Source: Zygaena filipendulae (lineage: Eukaryota > Arthropoda > Insecta > Lepidoptera > Zygaenidae). Taken from it: 64,000 nt of DNA. The notes beneath the pieces are model-generated. The model ran no database searches. It was not told where the DNA came from and saw only the letters and a list, made by a program, of their open reading frames with translations. The position numbers were made by a program, and so were the translations under genes. Below are positions 32,601-39,505 of this stretch, in pieces. Each line of letters begins with the position of its first letter. The first letter of the stretch is position 1. The stretch lies in the NCBI GenBank assembly GCA_907165275.2, contig OU015678.1:1736001-1800000 (forward strand), given 5' to 3'.

Positions 32601-34205
32601 TTAAATAATCATCTTCGAGTTTCGACAGCGGTAAAAACCCTAAATAATTGTTTTAAATAGCAAAATTAAAAACAATTTGAAAAGAATTGAAATATTGCTA
32701 TTTTATCCCACTCTATGAGCTTAGGTAGGTACATCTGTTCCCCGCGGTTTCACTCGCGTTAATTTCGGAGATCCTGCGGTATTCCGAGATAAAAGTACCT
32801 ACCTGCCTCAAAGACGTTCTATATCGACCTACCTACTTACTATACCCTATATTATTTTTTTCTGTACCTACCCTTGACAGCGCGTAGGTAGTATGCATGT
32901 AGTTTCTTACGCGTTAATTTCGCAGTTTCCGTGGGAATTCCGGGATAAAAAGTAGCCTATGTCCTTCTCTGTACGCCTGACAACGTGTATGCAACATTTC
33001 GTGGTGATCAATTGAGCCGTTTAGCAGTGAAAGTATAACAAACAAGCAAACTCACTTTCGCATTTATAACATATTAGTAAGGATTGGTGAAATTGTAGAC
33101 ATGGCACCAAAATCGGAACTGTCTCAGCTGCGAGCCAAGAGGCGTCGAGAATATCCCGAAGATGAATACGAGATGGGGCCGTTCGATGCGTCCGACGAGA
33201 GCGAAAGGGACGGAGATACGACGACTTATGGTAGAAGGAGCAAGAGGTAAGCGACGTAAACTAAGCCAAGTATTTCTTGCATCGACTCTCATTGGAAGTT
33301 GTAGATTTTGTCAATAATATTTTTTTCTGTTCTTCGAGAACAGTATATTTTATCTGGATGAGAGGACCTTTTCTGTAACCCTGACAACGAGTAGATATGC
33401 GACGGAATAGGTTGACCATAATATATGATATAAAAGCGTAAATATGTTACATTCGCGTCAAGCAAAGTCCTTCGTAGCGTCTGTCTGTTCGCAATAAACT
33501 CAAAACCTACTGTACGGATTCTCGTGCTGTTTTCACCATTAGATAGTGATTTATGCGATAAGTTTATACGTAAATTTTATCCTGGACTTCCCGCGGGAAC
33601 TCCGAAATTACCGCGGGTGAAACCGCGGAGGACAGCTAGTATTTAATGGATAAACTCAAAAACTATTGAACCGATTTTAAAAATTCTCCCTCTCATATGG
33701 ACATAGATAAGCAATAGTGTGTTAACCCACACTGGAGAAATTTTGATTAAATAAAGTTTTAAAATTATAGCGCCATTTTGTGTCAAATTTTTTATGTTCA
33801 ATATTTAGTTACATATTTTATAATAAGGTTTAATAAGGTAAACACATAATTCAATAACTCTCAATAAATCGTTCTGAATCTATAACTTCATTTTGTGGGT
33901 TAACATGTTATTGCTTATCTGCGTCCATATATACATTTTCTTATTAAAATTTTGCAATTTTACACTTTTTCTCGCGGAAAAAAATACCTACGTGATATCG
34001 GCTCTACCAGGGCGCCTCACGTAATTATCGATCCCCTAGTTTTTTTTTCAACTGCAGGATGATCGCCAAGCAAGAGGAGATGCAGGGCGAGGCCGGCAGC
34101 CCGGAGCCGAGCGAGCTGAGCGACCAAGACTTCGTAGTGACGCTGCGCCCCACGCAAATACGCACCTTCGTCGTGTGGTTCGACGAAAAGAAAATCACCA
34201 GTTAG
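14565..34205 (+). CDS. MAN2B1-like: Lysosomal-type alpha-mannosidase (GH38), 29 exons
   Basis: A retaining, zinc-dependent exo-alpha-mannosidase that trims mannose from N-glycan fragments in the lysosome or outside the cell. Splicing 29 exons gives 1442 codons with all phases matching. Residues 1-28 look like a signal peptide (cleavage probably after TAKA). Zinc ligands are H54 and D56 (HSHMDAGW), the nucleophile D192 (QIDTYGHT) and H438 (HHDGITGT); the likely acid/base is D314 (GGDFTY). The middle and beta-sandwich domains follow to about residue 1009, and the family's closing [11 protein letters not shown] motif is at 1422-1432. Usual family length is about 1000 residues; the excess is a charged insert in exons 26-28. 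The MAN2B1-like assignment rests on CGY..., GGWVxNDE and the C-terminal motif. Exon 22 start, exon 20 start and exon 3 start are the weakest boundaries. Confidence 0.93.
14748..14842. repeat. M4 short inverted-repeat element, copy 1
   Basis: GACAATCAACCCAAGCACCG at one end and CAAGCACCGGGTTTGGTTGAT at the other give a mixed direct/inverted pattern around TTTAAACCCGATAAAC. A related copy is at 62174-62308. It lies in intron 1. Confidence 0.4.
14862..15187. mobile_element. M1-core MITE with its own 14-bp terminal inverted repeat
   Basis: Ends TTAGGCTAGTTTCCT and AGGAAACTAGCCTA are inverse. The interior is the M1 core (AGTCCGTTTTGTAGATTATT, two TGACGTCA palindromes, CTGACGGACTAA). It lies in mannosidase intron 1. 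Confidence 0.7.
15280..15445 (-). repeat. Family A repeat, reverse copy, intron 1
   Basis: TTTGTTACACTTTCACGCC start and ACAACCGCGGGGAACAGCTA end. Confidence 0.5.
15590..15755 (-). repeat. Family A repeat, reverse copy, intron 1
   Basis: GATCTACTGAACCGATTTTG and TGCGGGTGAAACCGCGGGGG. Confidence 0.55.
15793..15852 (-). mobile_element. LINE/SINE 3' tail in reverse, abutting exon 2 acceptor
   Basis: Reverse of ...TTTGTGTTGTGTCAAATAAAG...AATTCAATTC, the same tail as at 61660-61720. It supplies T-rich sequence 17-75 bases before exon 2. Confidence 0.55.
15869..15971 (+). CDS. MAN2B1-like: Alpha-mannosidase exon 2 (zinc-site motif)
   Basis: Residues 36-69. Acceptor CTGTTCCAG, donor gtaagt, ends in phase 1. 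Contains [19 protein letters not shown]54 and D56 are the first two zinc ligands. The usual lysosomal form is HTHDDVGW. Confidence 0.92.
16205..16400. repeat. Dispersed palindromic repeat, copy 2, intron 2
   Basis: Nearly identical to 7595-7800 (shared CTAATTCCTATTTTTATTTT and TTGGCGCCCTCGCTACGCTC). Part of the left outer arm is deleted. Confidence 0.55.
16597..16829 (-). mobile_element. RTE LINE fragment, reverse, abutting exon 3
   Basis: The minus strand encodes [17 protein letters not shown], matching the RTE motif [17 protein letters not shown], then loses similarity. It lies between exons 2 and 3 and ends at the exon 3 acceptor. Confidence 0.55.
16830..16953 (+). CDS. MAN2B1-like: Alpha-mannosidase exon 3
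   Basis: Residues 70-110. [20 protein letters not shown] matches the family's VQYILDSVISALLADPTRR. The start is set by phase (acceptor CATTTTAAG); the nearer TTTCAG at 16839 would break the frame. Donor gtaaga, ends in phase 2. The first 20 residues have no clear family counterpart. Confidence 0.72.
17283..17468 (+). CDS. MAN2B1-like: Alpha-mannosidase exon 4
   Basis: Residues 111-172. [13 protein letters not shown] and [13 protein letters not shown] (148-157) are hallmarks of lysosomal GH38 enzymes. Acceptor CTTTCAAAAG, donor gtttgc (weak), ends in phase 2. Confidence 0.92.
17788..17912 (+). CDS. MAN2B1-like: Alpha-mannosidase exon 5 (nucleophile)
   Basis: Residues 173-214. [12 protein letters not shown] carries D192, the expected nucleophile and zinc ligand (family form HIDPFGHS). 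Acceptor TTTTTCCAG, donor gtgagg, ends in phase 1. Confidence 0.93.
18147..18227 (+). CDS. MAN2B1-like: Alpha-mannosidase exon 6
   Basis: Residues 215-241, [20 protein letters not shown], equivalent to GRLDYQDK...EQVWRAS. Donor gtgaga, ends in phase 1. Confidence 0.9.
18336..18545 (+). repeat. Family A repeat, full-length forward copy, intron 6
   Basis: ACTAGCTGTTCCACGCGGTT start, ATGATAATCGGTTGAGCCAT middle and TTACTTTCACATTTATAATA end, about 210 bp. A good reference copy for the family. Confidence 0.65.
18828..18964 (+). CDS. MAN2B1-like: Alpha-mannosidase exon 7
   Basis: Residues 242-287. [20 protein letters not shown] corresponds to PRNLCWDVLCVDQPLVEDP. Acceptor TTGCCCACAG, donor gtgaga, ends in phase 0. 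The competing donor two bases upstream breaks the frame. Confidence 0.92.
19571..19704 (+). CDS. MAN2B1-like: Alpha-mannosidase exon 8 (acid/base Asp)
   Basis: Residues 288-331. [20 protein letters not shown] carries D314, equivalent to the general acid/base Asp of (M)GSDFQY. Donor gtgcgt, ends in phase 2. Confidence 0.92.
19846..20081. mobile_element. M3 inverted-repeat element with AAAT target duplication, intron 8
   Basis: Ends GGACGCAGATAAGCAATA and TATTGCTTATCTACGTCC are inverse, flanked on both sides by AAAT (19842-19845 and 20082-20085). 236 bp, no ORF. Confidence 0.75.
20087..20345 (-). repeat. Family A repeat, reverse, intron 8
   Basis: Begins AATGCGAATGTGAGTTTG directly after the M3 element. 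TACCCGCGGGATCTCCG and GCGGGTGAAACCTCCG end it. Confidence 0.5.
20521..20641 (+). CDS. MAN2B1-like: Alpha-mannosidase exon 9
   Basis: Residues 332-372. [15 protein letters not shown] corresponds to HVLYSTPACYLWELN. Acceptor TTTTATTTCAG, donor gtgaat, ends in phase 0. Confidence 0.92.
20775..20960 (+). repeat. Family A repeat, intron 9
   Basis: TTAGCTGTTCCCGCGTTAAT start, CACCCCTGACAACGTGTATG middle and GGCGTGAAAGCGTAACAG end. Confidence 0.55.
21120..21227 (+). CDS. MAN2B1-like: Alpha-mannosidase exon 10
   Basis: Residues 373-408. [20 protein letters not shown] corresponds to [20 protein letters not shown]. Acceptor TATTCCAG, donor gtacca, ends in phase 0. Confidence 0.92.
21483..22293. mobile_element. 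hAT-type element with 8-bp target duplication, containing an S2 insertion
   Basis: Terminal repeats CATTGATTCCCA and (inverse) CAGAGGTTCCCA are flanked by identical CACTAGAG (21475-21482 and 22294-22301), the 8-bp duplication expected of hAT transposons. An S2 retroelement sits inside. No transposase ORF. It lies in intron 10. Confidence 0.7.
21600..22047 (+). mobile_element. S2 SINE/LINE-derived element, forward copy, nested in hAT element
   Basis: Runs to GTGCTGAAATAAATGTATTT then a (CTTT)n tail. About 400 bp match the reverse copy at 4741-5140. The position makes it younger than the hAT insertion. Confidence 0.65.
22442..22544 (+). CDS. MAN2B1-like: Alpha-mannosidase exon 11 (third zinc-site His)
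   Basis: Residues 409-442. [13 protein letters not shown] plus GT from the next exon gives HHDGITGT; H438 is the last zinc ligand (family HHDAVSGT). Donor gtgagt, ends in phase 1. Confidence 0.93.
22671..22761 (+). CDS. MAN2B1-like: Alpha-mannosidase exon 12
   Basis: Residues 443-472. [20 protein letters not shown] corresponds to TSRQHVANDYARQLAAG. Intron 11 is only 126 bases. Donor gtaaat, ends in phase 2. Confidence 0.92.
23477..23567 (+). CDS. MAN2B1-like: Alpha-mannosidase exon 13
   Basis: Residues 473-503. [11 protein letters not shown] corresponds to FCQQLNISICP, with both cysteines and the NxS sequon kept. Found by phase: acceptor TTCTGAACAG, one base completes the split codon. Donor gtaaga, ends in phase 0. 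Confidence 0.85.
24236..24352 (+). repeat. 57-bp tandem duplication upstream of exon 14
   Basis: ATCACGATCTTGAAATATGA occurs twice, at 24241 and 24298, each copy ending TATATCTATCA. Confidence 0.75.
24392..24509 (+). CDS. MAN2B1-like: Alpha-mannosidase exon 14
   Basis: Residues 504-542. [19 protein letters not shown] corresponds to [20 protein letters not shown]. Acceptor TATTCCTACAG, donor gtaatg, ends in phase 1. Confidence 0.92.
24970..25125 (+). repeat. S2 element 3' fragment, intron 14
   Basis: AATGCTGAGTTGGTGATACT, GCAGAGCATGCAAGAGATAT, GTGCTGAAGTAAATG and a TTTC-rich tail. A more degraded piece precedes it at 24552-24745. Confidence 0.55.
25257..25414 (+). CDS. MAN2B1-like: Alpha-mannosidase exon 15 (apparent GC donor)
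   Basis: Residues 543-595. [14 protein letters not shown] corresponds to LPALGFSTYSVAQV. The frame joins exon 16 only if the donor is gcaagt at 25415 (GC-AG intron). Every nearby GT leaves phase 1 and an early stop. Acceptor GACTTGCAG. Confidence 0.85.
25496..25573 (+). CDS. MAN2B1-like: Alpha-mannosidase exon 16
   Basis: Residues 596-621, acidic and charged ([20 protein letters not shown]). Intron 15 is 81 bases. Acceptor GATTTCTTAG, donor gttggt, phase 0 at both ends. Confidence 0.82.
25826..25993 (+). CDS. MAN2B1-like: Alpha-mannosidase exon 17
   Basis: Residues 622-677. [16 protein letters not shown] and [15 protein letters not shown] correspond to HIRATFDPDTGLLMEI and DQASGAYIFRP. Donor gttagt, phase 0. 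Confidence 0.93.
26673..26824 (+). CDS. MAN2B1-like: Alpha-mannosidase exon 18
   Basis: Residues 678-727. [19 protein letters not shown] corresponds to LYPGQRHLELEWSVGPIPV. Acceptor ACAATATAG, donor gtaagt, ends in phase 2. Confidence 0.93.
26872..27025 (-). repeat. Family A repeat, reverse, intron 18
   Basis: AATGCGAAAGTGAGTTTG start and ACCGCGGGTGAAACCGCGGG end. A second, degraded copy follows to about 27180. Confidence 0.6.
27462..27583 (+). CDS. MAN2B1-like: Alpha-mannosidase exon 19
   Basis: Residues 728-768. [11 protein letters not shown], then [15 protein letters not shown], corresponding to WGKEVISRFDT and GRFYTDSNGREILER. Acceptor TTTTTTTAG, donor gtgagt, ends in phase 1. Confidence 0.92.
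28024..28175 (+). CDS. MAN2B1-like: Alpha-mannosidase exon 20
   Basis: Residues 769-819. [15 protein letters not shown] and [16 protein letters not shown] correspond to PVAGNYYPVNTRIYI and TVLTDRSQGGSSLRDG. The start after CAACAG is phase-correct. A start at 28009 (after CATTAG) is equally in phase and adds five residues. Donor gtacta. Confidence 0.86.
28575..28701 (+). CDS. MAN2B1-like: Alpha-mannosidase exon 21
   Basis: Residues 820-861. [12 protein letters not shown]...[16 protein letters not shown] corresponds to VHRRLLKDDGRG...WVRGRH. Donor gtaagt, ends in phase 1. Confidence 0.92.
29361..29515 (+). CDS. MAN2B1-like: Alpha-mannosidase exon 22 (start uncertain)
   Basis: Residues 862-913. 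[17 protein letters not shown] resembles the LLAEQEVLAPQVVL region. The end (gtgagt) is clear. The start after CTTTAGAG is phase-correct with a good pyrimidine tract; 29271 (after GGCAAG) is also in phase and would add 30 residues. The stronger-looking TTTCAG at 29331 breaks the frame. Confidence 0.65.
29778..29895 (+). CDS. MAN2B1-like: Alpha-mannosidase exon 23
   Basis: Residues 914-952. [13 protein letters not shown] and [11 protein letters not shown] correspond to LPPSVHLLTLASW and MVLLRLEHQF. Donor gtcagt, ends in phase 1. Confidence 0.92.
30147..30318 (+). CDS. MAN2B1-like: Alpha-mannosidase exon 24
   Basis: Residues 953-1009. [14 protein letters not shown] and [15 protein letters not shown] correspond to VTLNLRDLF and QETTLVANQLREAAS. 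An internal gtaagg at 30241 is not used, because the conserved frame runs through it. Donor gtcatt, ends in phase 2. Confidence 0.9.
30588..30676 (+). CDS. MAN2B1-like: Alpha-mannosidase exon 25
   Basis: Residues 1010-1039, [20 protein letters not shown]: the acidic start of the C-terminal insert. Acceptor GGTTTCAG, donor gtaaaa, ends in phase 1, so it can join exon 26 or, by skipping, exon 27. Confidence 0.82.
31249..31791 (+). CDS. MAN2B1-like: Alpha-mannosidase exon 26 (charged insert; alternative end at 31883)
   Basis: Residues 1040-1220, rich in K, R, S, T, N and D, with four N-glycosylation sequons at N1081, N1092, N1097 and N1142. Acceptor TTACCCAG. A phase-matching donor gtaaca at 31792 joins exon 27. 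If unused, the frame continues to a stop at 31883 through a hydrophobic stretch ([16 protein letters not shown]). No counterpart in the family that I know. Confidence 0.7.
31905..32030 (+). repeat. Lepidopteran retroelement tail with GAGATCGCTTCT motif, intron 26
   Basis: AAGAGATCGCTTCTTAACGA and AAGGTCGCCTATTGGTGCC resemble a motif also present at 46960-46995. It carries an ATTAAA at about 32002 that could act as a poly(A) signal. Confidence 0.4.
32037..32408 (+). CDS. MAN2B1-like: Alpha-mannosidase exon 27 (Arg/Ser/Glu-rich)
   Basis: Residues 1221-1344. Begins [20 protein letters not shown], then a region rich in R, E, S and D ([18 protein letters not shown], RS-type). Acceptor TTTTTCCAG, donor gtaagt, ends in phase 1. 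Confidence 0.78.
32735..33080 (+). repeat. Two family A repeats in intron 27
   Basis: CCCCGCGGTTTCACTCGCGT (first) and TTCCGTGGGAATTCCGGG through CACTTTCGCATTTATAAC (second). Confidence 0.5.
33099..33246 (+). CDS. MAN2B1-like: Alpha-mannosidase exon 28
   Basis: Residues 1345-1393, charged: [20 protein letters not shown] then [15 protein letters not shown]. Acceptor TGAAATTGTAG, donor gtaagc, ends in phase 2. A family A repeat ends 19 bases upstream. Confidence 0.75.
33480..33697 (-). repeat. Family A repeat, reverse, intron 28
   Basis: ACCGCGGGTGAAACCGCGGA end at 33610-33650. A further fragment to 33697 is cut by the M3 element. Confidence 0.5.
33699..33926. mobile_element. M3 inverted-repeat element with ATAT target duplication, intron 28
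   Basis: GGACATAGATAAGCAATA at the left, TATTGCTTATCTGCGTCC at the right, ATAT on both sides (33695-33698, 33927-33930). 228 bp. Confidence 0.75.
34058..34205 (+). CDS. MAN2B1-like: Alpha-mannosidase exon 29 (C-terminus)
   Basis: Residues 1394-1442 and stop [19 protein letters not shown] corresponds to the family's ITLEPMEIRTFLASV, which proves that the gene passes through the charged insert and returns to conserved sequence. Acceptor CAACTGCAG. Confidence 0.9.
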
Positions 34206-34265
34206 ACCACTACTAGCCTTTTCCCGCGGTTTCATCCACGATAATACGGAAGTTGAAAGAGGGTA

Positions 34266-34563
34266 TGAAAATCAAAATTCCGTTTAGTCCGTCGGTTAGA
34301 TAATAAAAAAATTATAGACACGTATTTTTTTGCTTTTTCAAATTATTGAAAAAATACTAAGATAAAAAGCATTAGAAGGTCTAAGAGGGGCTCTTGACGT
34401 CATAACATGCTATAAATTGTAGTACGGCGTGACGTCACGCGACATTTCGACCCTTTATTTTTGCATGAGGTACCTACGTGAAAAATTAAAAAATACGTGT
34501 TCAATATTTTTTTATTAATCTACAAGACGGACTAAAAACTAAAATTTGGTTGACAAGCCCATT
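34266..34563. mobile_element. M1-type MITE just after the mannosidase stop
   Basis: Core blocks TAGTCCGTCGGTTAGATAAT, CGTGACGTCACGCG and CAAGACGGACTAA. It holds the first AATAAA (34302-34307) after the stop codon. Confidence 0.6.
34302..34307 (+). terminator. Candidate poly(A) signal of the mannosidase gene
   Basis: AATAAA 97 bases after the stop codon, inside the M1 element. Consensus match only. Confidence 0.35.
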
Positions 34564-35879
34564 CTTAATACAAGATTGTGTTTACTTTGTATATATAGAT
34601 GTGACATATTTAAAGAATCATGTTTAAAAAAACCACTTTCAATAAGAAATAATATAATACTAGCTTTATAAAGCTGTGGTAACCCAACAAATGGGAGCAC
34701 GGAAATCATTCTATTTTTTGTTTTTCTCATACATAGATTCAAGTAAGATATTGGCTTCCGGAACATGTTCTGATGCGTTAGCAAAATAAAAAACCCAAGT
34801 TTATAAAAACAGCCTTTTATTGCATTTTCACAATACATTGTATGTAAATAACAATTTCAGCAAAATATTCGAAATATAATATATTTACATGTTTATATTT
34901 CATGATCATTAACTAAAAACATTCTTATCTACTTTCATTTATATGTTTATTTTTTTAAATTAAAATAACTGTACCACGAAATAAAACTACTTTTATTTTT
35001 AACCGATTTCCCAAAAAGGAGGAGGTTCTCTATTCAAGATTTATGTTTTTTTTTTTCAGCATCACCTCCAAAATCTTACATAATATGTATCCTTAGAATT
35101 TAACTCACTGAACAAACAATTCTGTTATTTTTTGAAATTGCTACTCGATAGATACTCATCAATTCACAAGTGTCCATTTCTAAGTTTAACCAATTCTTTC
35201 TACAATTGAATAAAGCTATATTATATTATATCATTATGGCGGATGTTATGGGATAATATTATAAACAAATACAATAAAATCAAAACGTGGACCCGTGTTT
35301 TTAATAGGGTAAATACATTTTTTTCATTTAAATAATTATTCGGCAGCATCCGAACTTGAATATCAAAAAGTTTCAACCAAAACTGCCTTGTCACAGTTAA
35401 ACTTTTTTATATGTATCATATTAGGTATTGCAATACTGCAGAATTATATTATATTAAAAAATTGTATTTACCCTATTTAATATAATCCTTGAATGGATTT
35501 CTTTTCAAATGAAATATCTGATATGTTTATTTTATCGAACAGGTATCTTTTAGTAAAATGTTTCGTCATACGCCTTAGAGATTTGAGATTTGTATGAAAT
35601 CAAATCTCTGATAAAGGATGATGGGCATTTTGATATTCGGTCCAACTGCAATAATTATTATAAATTATTGAATTGGTCTAAACTAAAGGGGAGAAAAATT
35701 GTATGGCGACGCGACGTAAACTAAATGTCAGTATCTTCGGAGATATTGATAAATGAATATGTTTCATTTGTTCAACTAAACAATATAAGTATCATATTTA
35801 GAACTTAGATGAATTTGAATTATATTTATTTATATTTTATTTTTTTATTTTATTTTATATTTTAATTATATTTTTAATT
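34564..35879. other. AT-rich convergent spacer, nothing recognised
   Basis: No splice-supported frame or known repeat core was seen. The 99-codon minus-strand frame at 34539-34838 runs out of the MITE and has no family resemblance. Confidence 0.4.
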
Positions 35880-36020
35880 TATTTTCTTTGATGCATTTAA
35901 TTCAATTTATTTTATTATTATTTTATCATCATTGTATTGTATGGGTTATTGCAATTGTATATTGTATGGGTATTGTGGCAATTTTTGCCTGAAATAAATG
36001 AATTATTATTATTATTTACT
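35880..36020 (+). mobile_element. LINE 3' end fragment
   Basis: GCCTGAAATAAATGAATTAT followed by (ATT)n is a common non-LTR retroelement terminus. Confidence 0.45.
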
Positions 36021-36990
36021 ATCACCAACCCACCTAGGAGGCACCACGGTATATATCGGGAGCGGGGTGGGGGTGTAGTGCGCGCCAAAAGCGCCTTTCT
36101 CTTGAACTCCGTTACCCGTTGTAAACGTTGACTTTGGATTGTTTTATGGAGTTGATTTTCTACCAAAATGGAAGAAAATCGCAATTTTTTGGTGTGTCGG
36201 CGAGGTTCTTATCATGCAAGATATTTGCAATATGTTTTACGTGACGACTTAACTAGATCGCTGAAGCAAAGACGCATGACACAAAAATCGCTCTAACTCC
36301 TTAAAAACTAAAGTTTGGGACAAGTGCCCAAGTTATCATTATTCTACACAAAAATATCTTTTCAATGACGTATAACATGTTTCTATTGGAGCGGATATCA
36401 GCTCCCATACATTTCTGTCCATCATCCTTTGGATATCGTTCCATGTGATACGCATTAAATTTCACTAGGTTACACGTCCACCGAGCCTAAACCTTAACAA
36501 GGCAAGTTATAATCACCATATATATCGAAATTTTATAGATAATCGCCTGTACAATCACCTCTTAAAACGAACAAGTTAACTAACGAAACACCCTGTATAC
36601 AATTATACATTCAAGGAATGTGAATAAAATACGAAACTAAATAAAATTAGACATTGTTATCTATAAAAACTTTCACCATGCGATAATCAGATTGTCATCT
36701 CTGCCTACCTCTGTTGCTGAGTAATTTAAGTTATTAATTTAAAACTTTTAAAAACTCATATTTTACTACAAAGATAAACAGAGACAATATAGCAAACAAG
36801 CGGAATCCTCAATCACGCTCAACTAATTGCCATAAACAAGTTATTATTTAAAAAAGCATAGCCAACACAACACGTGACCATTGTAAGAAAAAAAATTACA
36901 TTACAAACAAAAAATATAATATTGTTGGATTCCTAGAGTCTAGAAACCCAACAATAGAACAAAATCTAGAATCTAGACTTTGCAATGGTT
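36021..36990. other. Spacer, nothing recognised
   Basis: Contains a GC-rich patch at 36030-36110 and an inverted ATTGTTGG/CCAACAAT pair at 36920-36955, but no gene or known repeat I can support. Confidence 0.35.
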
Positions 36991-36994
36991 ATTT

Positions 36995-37229
36995 GGACGT
37001 AGATAAGCAATAGTGTGTTAACCCACACTGGAGAAATTTTGAGTAAATCGTGTTTTAAAATTATAGCGCCATTTGTGTCAACATTTTTTTATGTTCAACA
37101 TTTAGTTACATATTTAAACAATGTAATAAAGTAAACACATAATTAAAAAACGTTCTCTAACTCTCAATAAAGCGTTCTGTATCAGTAACTTCATTTTGTG
37201 GGTCAACATGTTATTGCTTATCTGCGTCC
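36995..37229. mobile_element. M3 inverted-repeat element with ATTT target duplication
   Basis: GGACGTAGATAAGCAATA / TATTGCTTATCTGCGTCC ends, ATTT on both sides. 235 bp. Confidence 0.75.
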
Positions 37230-38214
37230 ATTTATGACATAAGGGCGCTCTGAATTTGTAATTTCTAACTCGTGGCGCTACACGAAGAGTTACCTTTTGG
37301 CGCAGCAAGGTTTTACAAAGCAATTATACCGTACGTACCAACGTTAGAAAAGAATTTGTGTAATTTACACATTGGTTAAACAAGATTTTAACATAAAAAC
37401 TATTGAGACACTAGAGATCTCAAAAAAAAAAAATACGTCTAATTTTTAGGTAAATAATAAAAAGATTAATATAAAATTTAAAAAGTATAGATCATTTGAA
37501 AAATTTTAAAGAAAAAGAAAGATGAATGTAATTCATGAAGTGAGATGGATGTGTTCCAATATTTTATTGTAATTCATAAATGCAATAATCAAAGACATTA
37601 TAAGAGAATAGACGAACTATACAAACTTGTACTATGCAATCCACGTCCACCAATTTTTGGCGGGGGGAATGATCAAAATAAAAACCAATCACATCGTTGC
37701 GAAGCAATCAAATACCAGTCACCACAAAGTACATTTCAAATAGCCAATCACATCGCTCTCCGTCAAGTGGTATCTATAGACAATAGTCTCTGCTAGCCAA
37801 CGGTATTTTGTTAGCATGAGATAATTCGACCTCTGCGTAAGTTCAAGGGGAAAGCTTAGCGGCCGAGCGTATTGTCAATCTATTCTCTTACAATATCTTT
37901 GGCAATAATATTAGGGTGAGGCATTATGTTTGAAACTTTCTCCTCGTAAGGAATCAGACGTCAATTTATTGTTTAAATAACTGAACAAAATCTTATAATA
38001 CCAACAAGAGGTATACATGTTTTTAACCGTTCTTTGTGTGCTACTGGGCCGTATCCACTATCTAATAGTGGATTCAATACAAATATCACAGCTATGTGAA
38101 TGTTAACGTACATCTCTATTTCACAAAACCAACAATATTGCAATCGCGAGACCATATTATAATTAAACTAGTTGTTTCCTGCGGTTCCGTCCGCCTGAAT
38201 TTTGTGATCTTCTA
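37230..38214. other. Spacer, nothing recognised
   Basis: AT-rich sequence with a somewhat GC-richer patch at 37640-37880. No supported exon on either strand. Confidence 0.35.
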
Positions 38215-38560
38215 CAACGTGTTAATGAATTAACTAAAAACCTGATACATCCCATTTAAAAAAATAAACAATAATATGATTATAATATATTTTATGTCGA
38301 AAAAATGTATACTTTACAAGTTATTCAACATTAGTTTGGAGGTGACCTATCTACGAAATTCCAAGCGCTACGCCCGCGCCTAACGGTTCGAATTTTTTCG
38401 CTGCGGGCGGCGTACGCGCCTAATATTGTATTATAAATAATTTAGACATGGGCTAGTAAAAATGAAAAATATAACCTATATTAAAACATAGTGCGATCGA
38501 TTCGCTAGTCGATTCTGAGCAAACTACTTTCTAGTTTTCAGTTAATTCATTAACACGTTG
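38215..38560. mobile_element. M2 inverted-repeat element, copy 2
   Basis: CAACGTGTTAATGAATTAAC and its inverse, TA on both sides, internal GGCGGCGTACGCGCC. It lies below the end of the carboxylase gene. Confidence 0.7.
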
Positions 38561-39050
38561 TATAAGACATGTATGTCTGTTCATTACATATATTATTATT
38601 TATTAAAAACCGTATCAAAATCGGTGGCGCACGCAGAAAGCGATTTTGCATTTCAGATAAAACTCGACATACAGTCTTAAACAAGGTTTATACTACATAT
38701 TTATTTGTATCATAATTCTATCAAAAAATTATCATTTCTTATACATTATAAGAAACAAAATAAGACCTCTTAAATTGTGACAACCAACATTTTTATATAG
38801 CCTTTGGATAATATAGCCGTTGCTATAAATATAGCTTTTGCTGTATACCTAAGTATATTATTTTAAATAAATTAAATTATAATAAATAAATGTCCTCATT
38901 TGCTATATTATTATATTATAACTAAATTTCCAGAGCTGACAGTTTTCTTACAAATTCGCTGCGCTGTGAAGGCGTTAGTTCCTGCGGTAGAATAATTATA
39001 GTAAAGTTCATAAATCAACAACGATAAACAATTTTTCAATTTACTGATTA

Positions 39051-39056
39051 TTTATT
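39051..39056 (-). terminator. Candidate poly(A) signal for the carboxylase gene
   Basis: TTTATT on the plus strand is AATAAA on the minus strand, about 450 bases past the last exon found. Consensus match only. Confidence 0.25.
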
Positions 39057-39460
39057 TTTAGGAAGACCAACAGCTTTCCAGATAAAAACACTTTTGAATA
39101 CAAAAATAGCAGCCAATTATAGGTCTCCGCTGATAGAAACCAATTTACATAAATCAAGACATCAAATACAGAATATAAGACATACATCACGTTACATTAC
39201 ATGATAAGCGGTATGTTCCGGTATTACTGATAGCACTGTAACGTCAATCTAGTAACTAATCTAATCTAGTAACTTAACTGCGAAGCCGTTCCTTTACAGT
39301 TTACACCTAGTTCGTTGTACCATATAGTTAGTGTTTAAAACGGAACGTAGAATACTGTCATCGTGTCATCCAATACTGAAACGAATTTCTCCTCACTGCG
39401 AGCACTAGGCGTGTGCTATCCATAATAACGGAACATACCCAAGAACAGACAATTTCAAAT

Positions 39461-39505
39461 TTAAACTAGGCGTCCAAGAACAAGAAAAAGAAGCAGTCCA
39501 CTCAC
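39461..39505 (-). other. Read-through tail after the last carboxylase exon found
   Basis: If the gtgagt donor at 39505 is not used, the frame continues VSGLLLFLVLGRLV to a stop at 39461. This could be an alternative C-terminus or plain intron. Confidence 0.3.

Noticed and set aside
36022..36130. GC-rich patch as a promoter or first exon of a third gene
   Set aside because: No convincing initiator, start codon context or downstream exon. The 88-codon minus-strand frame includes a LINE tail.
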